Positions 61,801 through 64,000 of a stretch of 64,000 bases of DNA are shown here, piece after piece. The stretch lies in NCBI GenBank assembly GCA_002501065.1, contig DLRK01000043.1:44728-108727 (forward strand). Reading direction: 5' to 3'. Every line of letters starts with the position of its first letter. Position 1 is the stretch's first letter. A model generated the notes under the pieces. It saw nothing but the letters and a program-made list of their open reading frames with translations, did no database searches and was not told the origin of the DNA. This stretch comes from Akkermansiaceae bacterium UBA7890. Its GTDB lineage: Bacteria; Verrucomicrobiota; Verrucomicrobiia; Verrucomicrobiales; Akkermansiaceae. The translations under genes were made by a program, and so were the position numbers.

Positions 61801-62698
61801 CACCTTGAAGAAGCGGGTCCCGAGTTTTCAGGTGCGAGCAGACGAGAAACTTACCGTTATCTCGGCTGAGAAACCGCTCAAGAAGGGGTGGAGCCATCTG
61901 GTCGCGGTGCTGGGAGAGGACAAGTCGATGAAGCTCTACCTCAACGGGGAACTGGCTGCGGAGGGGCAGGCCACCGGTTTGCTCACCAAGCTTCCGGCGC
62001 AGGGGCTGGACCTGGCCATGGATTCCGGATCTTCGGTCGGGCAGTACAAGACGGAGTTTGCCTTCACTGGTCTCCTTGACGAGTTGCGCGTATCCTTCCG
62101 GGAGGTGGGTGCGGAAGAAATCAGGAAGAACCACGCCGATCCCCTCATGGCGCGGAAGAGCAACAAGGAGGCCGTGCTGGCCTGTTCCTTTGACACTCCG
62201 AGTGCGAAGGATGAATCACAGGGCGGAAATCATGGCGCTCTGAGCGGAGTGGAAGTAGGAAAGGGCAGGCAGGGGAAGGCCATCTGGTTCCGCAAGGGTC
62301 CGAAAAAGGGAAAGGCGGGTGGTAATCAACGGGGTGGCAATTCCTACGTGCAGCGCGACTGGGACCGGCAGGTTCCTCTCTTCGCCCAGGGCATGGTCCT
62401 GGCTGGTGATACCCTGCTGGTGGCCGGGCCTCCCGACATCATGGACGAGGAGTACACCTTTGAGCGAATCATGGAGAAGGACAAGGAAATCAACAAGGTG
62501 CTGGAACGGCAGGACGCGGCCCTCAAGGGTGCCGCGGGTGGAAAGCTGTTGTCTGTTTCGGTTTCCAGTGGTGAACAGAACCAGGAACTCAAACTCGATG
62601 CCCTGCCGGTGTGGGATGGTATGGCGGTTGCCGATGGCAGCCTCTTCGTGGCCACCAAGGACGGCAAGGTGCATCGATTCGGAGGAAAACAGGACTGA
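58808..62698 (+). CDS. Exported PQQ-propeller/LamG protein with methyltransferase-like N-terminus
   Basis: The 1296-residue protein has a signal peptide (about 1-23). Residues about 30-130 look like a class I methyltransferase fold: GGLIVQLG, DNRYLVQGLSADASAVEKAR, then LRVLTPEGVALV. PQQ-type propeller blades follow (about 140-600), a second propeller starts at about 615 (DWPTFRGNVQRSGAS) and a LamG-like sandwich lies at about 967-1101 (VTVELWVFPDGPG; MKLYLNGELAA). The last 100 residues return to propeller sequence. SAM is not expected outside the cytoplasm, so the N-terminal fold is probably non-enzymatic. ATG 58808 begins the signal peptide. Confidence 0.85.
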   Translation: MVMKINHLLPFLPLLGATILAAPVSLEDAVRNSGVKGGLIVQLGAVDPVLTASLRLDNRYLVQGLSADASAVEKARSALRAKGLYGAVSVEQFDGRTLPYIENFVNLIVAEEAAGVSDEEMLRVLTPEGVALVRRDGAWKKTVKPRPKEIDDWTHYFHNPSGNAVARDKVVGPPRRMQWVGSPRWSRHHDRMASMSALVSGGGRVFYIMDEGSRVSIQLPSDWQLIARDAFNGTVLWKRPISKWHSQLWPLKSGPSQLARRLVVDGETIFVTRSITGPVEHVDAATGETRGVFKGSEKAEEIIHHEGILFTLIREGQSELKDYVPKHNVGDQARVRTEFVWNAQPRSIRAYGAGSGDLLWEKKDKISPLSLSVAGEVLVYHDGENVICLDRKTGDQRWSSEKAGRRTLIPFNFAPRLVIYGDVVLYAGGDNKMQGYDLASGKRLWEATHDPSGYQSPQDLLVVGGLVWSAPLTSGGHSGVYTGRDPRTGEVKKQFPPNVKTYWFHHRCYIAKATERFLIPSRTGIEFVDFDKEDWDINHWVRGGCLYGVMPANGLTYAPPHNCACYPEAKLYGFNALAPASTTFQLPGKISDEGRLSKGPAFNEPVNEVVAGEGDWPTFRGNVQRSGASGQALVGNLDESWKAQLGGRLSALTIVKDQVYVAQIDQHTLHALSSVSGEKRWSYTTGARIDSPPTYWKGRLVFGSADGSVYCLRAQDGSLIWKFRAAPVDRRLMSFEQIESVWPVHGTVLVEDGVASFVAGRSTFLDHGLRFIQLEVKSGKKLMERVMDHRDPETGGDIQDRLQTLQMQVGLPDILSSDGEYTYLRSQKIDKKSGDRLEVGPISGNAAAQGGAQKGKGSHLFAPMGFLDDTYFHRAYWVFGKNFAGGHNGYYQAGKYAPAGRMIVFNKDKVYGFGRDPKYLRWTTTIEHQLFGASREAPDAPAPGARGGQSRSNALVAFQPRESMNPTGKPVTVELWVFPDGPGGVVLAHGGPLNGYALTLKKRVPSFQVRADEKLTVISAEKPLKKGWSHLVAVLGEDKSMKLYLNGELAAEGQATGLLTKLPAQGLDLAMDSGSSVGQYKTEFAFTGLLDELRVSFREVGAEEIRKNHADPLMARKSNKEAVLACSFDTPSAKDESQGGNHGALSGVEVGKGRQGKAIWFRKGPKKGKAGGNQRGGNSYVQRDWDRQVPLFAQGMVLAGDTLLVAGPPDIMDEEYTFERIMEKDKEINKVLERQDAALKGAAGGKLLSVSVSSGEQNQELKLDALPVWDGMAVADGSLFVATKDGKVHRFGGKQD

Positions 62699-62702
62699 AA
62701 AG

Positions 62703-63791
62703 ATGACGAATCGATCACTCGCTTTTCTCCTCCCGGCATTCGTTCTGGCCGGAGGAATTGCCTCCGCCTGCACGGTGCCGGTCTTTCGCTACGCTCTGGA
62801 TCGCTGGCCTGCCGATCCCTATCGACTGGAAGCGCCGGCCGGTTGGATGGAGGGGAAATCCGGGGCCGGGTTGCGCAAGCTTCTCGATGAGAATCAGACC
62901 GAACTGGAGGTGCTGCCCCTGGCGGAAGCGGGAGCATCCGCGCGGCTCCTCATGCCTGAAGAGGGGCCTGCTGTCTGGAGCGGCACCCTTGACGAGAGTG
63001 CCACCGCTCTCCTTGACTCGCCCGTTCGCAGGGAACTGGTCAGACGCATTCTGACCGGAGAATCGATGGTCTGGGTCATGGTGACCAGTGGGGATGACCG
63101 TGCCGACAGGAAGTTTGAAGGGATCATCAATGCCCGACTGGAGTATCTGCAAAGGGTGGCTGCCATCCCGGAGCAGGATCCAACCGACCCCGAGAGCACG
63201 CTTGGGCCCGGCCCCGGATTGCGGGTTGGATTCTCTTTCCTGAAGGTCAACCGCGACGATCCGGAAGAGCAGGTTTTCCTGCGGATGCTTGCGGGGCCGC
63301 AGGGTGAGCTTCTTGAGAAGGAGGAGCCCTTTGGAGGGGTGGTCTTTGGCCGGGGCCGGGTGCTCGGAGCCTGGCCTGCGAGTGAACTCAATGAGGAGGG
63401 GATTGATGAAGTCTCGCTCTTTCTCCTTGGGGCCTGCTCGTGCCGGGTGAAGTTTCAGAATCCCGGCTGGGATCTTGCCATTGCGCTGGACTGGGACGAG
63501 GCGTTGCTGGCAGCCCAGATGGAGTGGGAGAAGCACGCGGAGGAGTCTTCGGAGGAGGGTGAAGGCGGAAAGGCCGCCCCGGTAGAGGACAAGGAACCCC
63601 AGTCCCATCCGGAGGTAGTGCGCATCGAGGGCGGCGAGATCCCGGCAAATGCTGATGCGGATCGCGAAGGAAAAAAGCGCCTGAAGGCGCATTCTGCTGT
63701 CGGACCGGTGATCAGTGCCCTGGTGGCTCTGACAGGTGGGTTGGCCCTCTGCTGTCTGCTCGTGAGAAGGGCCGAACCGAAAGAAAGTTGA
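62703..63791 (+). CDS. Exported protein with C-terminal membrane anchor, unknown
   Basis: No named family recognised. The 362-residue product has a signal peptide (MTNRSLAFLLPAFVLAGG, then IASAC), a soluble region (FRYALDRWPADPYRLEAPAGW at its start), an acidic linker and a C-terminal helix (ISALVALTGGLALCCLLV) with a basic tail. The Cys at the end of the signal is not in a strict lipobox. A conserved-looking SGDDRADRKFEG block lies near 140. ATG 62703 starts four bases after the stop of the propeller gene, so they are probably translated from one message. Confidence 0.75.
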   Translation: MTNRSLAFLLPAFVLAGGIASACTVPVFRYALDRWPADPYRLEAPAGWMEGKSGAGLRKLLDENQTELEVLPLAEAGASARLLMPEEGPAVWSGTLDESATALLDSPVRRELVRRILTGESMVWVMVTSGDDRADRKFEGIINARLEYLQRVAAIPEQDPTDPESTLGPGPGLRVGFSFLKVNRDDPEEQVFLRMLAGPQGELLEKEEPFGGVVFGRGRVLGAWPASELNEEGIDEVSLFLLGACSCRVKFQNPGWDLAIALDWDEALLAAQMEWEKHAEESSEEGEGGKAAPVEDKEPQSHPEVVRIEGGEIPANADADREGKKRLKAHSAVGPVISALVALTGGLALCCLLVRRAEPKES

Positions 63792-63831
63792 TTCTCTCAA
63801 TCCTTCCGCAAAACTACTTTCGCATCCTGCA

Positions 63832-64000
63832 TGAAGGCACTCATCGGAATCCTGACCGCCGCCGTAGTTCTGATCGGGGCCCTGGTGTGGACCTACTTCA
63901 AGGACCGCCGGAGCAACGCCAACGCAAAGTCCATCACGGTCTACTGCGCGGCGGGGATGAAGAAGCCCGCTGAGGCGGTGGCCGCGAAATACCGGGAGGA
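63832..64000 (+). CDS. ModA-like substrate-binding protein, N-terminal part
   Basis: The gene runs off the right edge; 56 codons are visible. It begins with a signal anchor (MKALIGILTAAVVLIGALVW). The mature start, ITVYCAAGMKKPAEAVAAKY, is the typical first strand and helix of molybdate-type ABC binding proteins. It follows the exported membrane-anchored gene by 40 bases on the same strand. Ligand cannot be judged from this fragment: molybdate is the family's usual ligand, but distant members bind other oxyanions. Confidence 0.7.

Noticed and set aside
60518..62134. 538-codon open frame on the minus strand inside the propeller gene
   Set aside because: The plus-strand product has recognisable propeller and LamG sequence throughout; the minus product does not resemble any family.

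Overview
The window looks like a contiguous piece of a Verrucomicrobiota chromosome, probably order Verrucomicrobiales. This is inferred from gene content and one regulatory site; no rRNA is present. The sequence is GC-rich. It carries several gene types typical of the PVC group: a PVC-type haem-domain dehydrogenase, a giant lamin-tail/CotH exported protein, a membrane-anchored squalene-cyclase-repeat protein, an exported PQQ-type propeller protein and a Gld-type ABC transporter outside Bacteroidota. It also has a palindrome TGTTC-N4-GAACA in front of a DNA-damage mutagenesis cassette, which matches the verrucomicrobial LexA motif as I recall it. I see no insertion sequence, prophage, CRISPR array or island boundary. 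Coding density is high and no gene-free stretch exceeds about 300 bases.

Layout. 1-3.55 kb (minus): a Gld-like ABC exporter operon (ATPase, permease, auxiliary subunit, and the start of a DUF4340-like protein cut by the window edge). 3.69-8.1 kb (plus): sucA-sucB of the 2-oxoglutarate dehydrogenase complex; the E2 has two lipoyl domains and no recognisable peripheral-subunit-binding domain. 8.2-12.8 kb: DUF368 undecaprenyl-phosphate translocase, GbsR/MarR regulator, AI-2E family transporter, a frame-disrupted small two-helix membrane ORF and an MFS transporter. 12.9-14.2 kb: alanine dehydrogenase and tRNA-Thr(UGU). 14.3-20.1 kb (minus): the imuA-imuB-dnaE2 SOS mutasome. 20.3-23.2 kb: zinc-ribbon membrane protein, Maf pyrophosphatase, diacylglycerol-kinase-like lipid kinase and an unknown. 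23.3-24.7 kb (minus): thiH-thiS. 24.9-28.7 kb: membrane hypothetical, acyl carrier protein, unknown, LysM protein, accA. 28.7-37.3 kb, mostly minus: PVC dehydrogenase, mnmH-tatD, a SecDF-P1-like exported protein with an M23 peptidase, a terpenoid-toroid protein, and a plus-strand Gfo/Idh/MocA oxidoreductase. 37.4-46.2 kb (minus): giant CotH/LTD protein, two unknowns, L-lactate permease. 46.3-54.8 kb (plus): secreted cyanophycinase-like peptidase, PGPGW membrane protein, esterase, Lrp regulator with aminotransferase and CPBP protease, nadE with a beta-helix membrane protein. 54.9-58.7 kb: lipoprotein, M20 deacylase, pyrF, and a MoeB/ThiF-like E1 with a MoaD-like carrier. 58.8-64 kb (plus): a 1296-residue exported propeller/LamG protein with a methyltransferase-like N-terminus, an exported membrane-anchored protein and the start of a ModA-like binding protein.

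How the genes work together. The window is mainly core metabolism (TCA cycle, alanine oxidation, NAD, pyrimidine, thiamine and fatty-acid synthesis) mixed with cell-envelope and exported proteins of uncertain function. The recurring regulatory theme I read directly from the DNA is that several promoters place the -10 hexamer only 6-10 nt before the start codon, with no Shine-Dalgarno sequence. These predict leaderless transcripts (ald, gbsR-like, imuA, the zinc-ribbon gene, the cyanophycinase-like gene, lrp-like). Other genes such as nadE have a normal strong ribosome-binding site.
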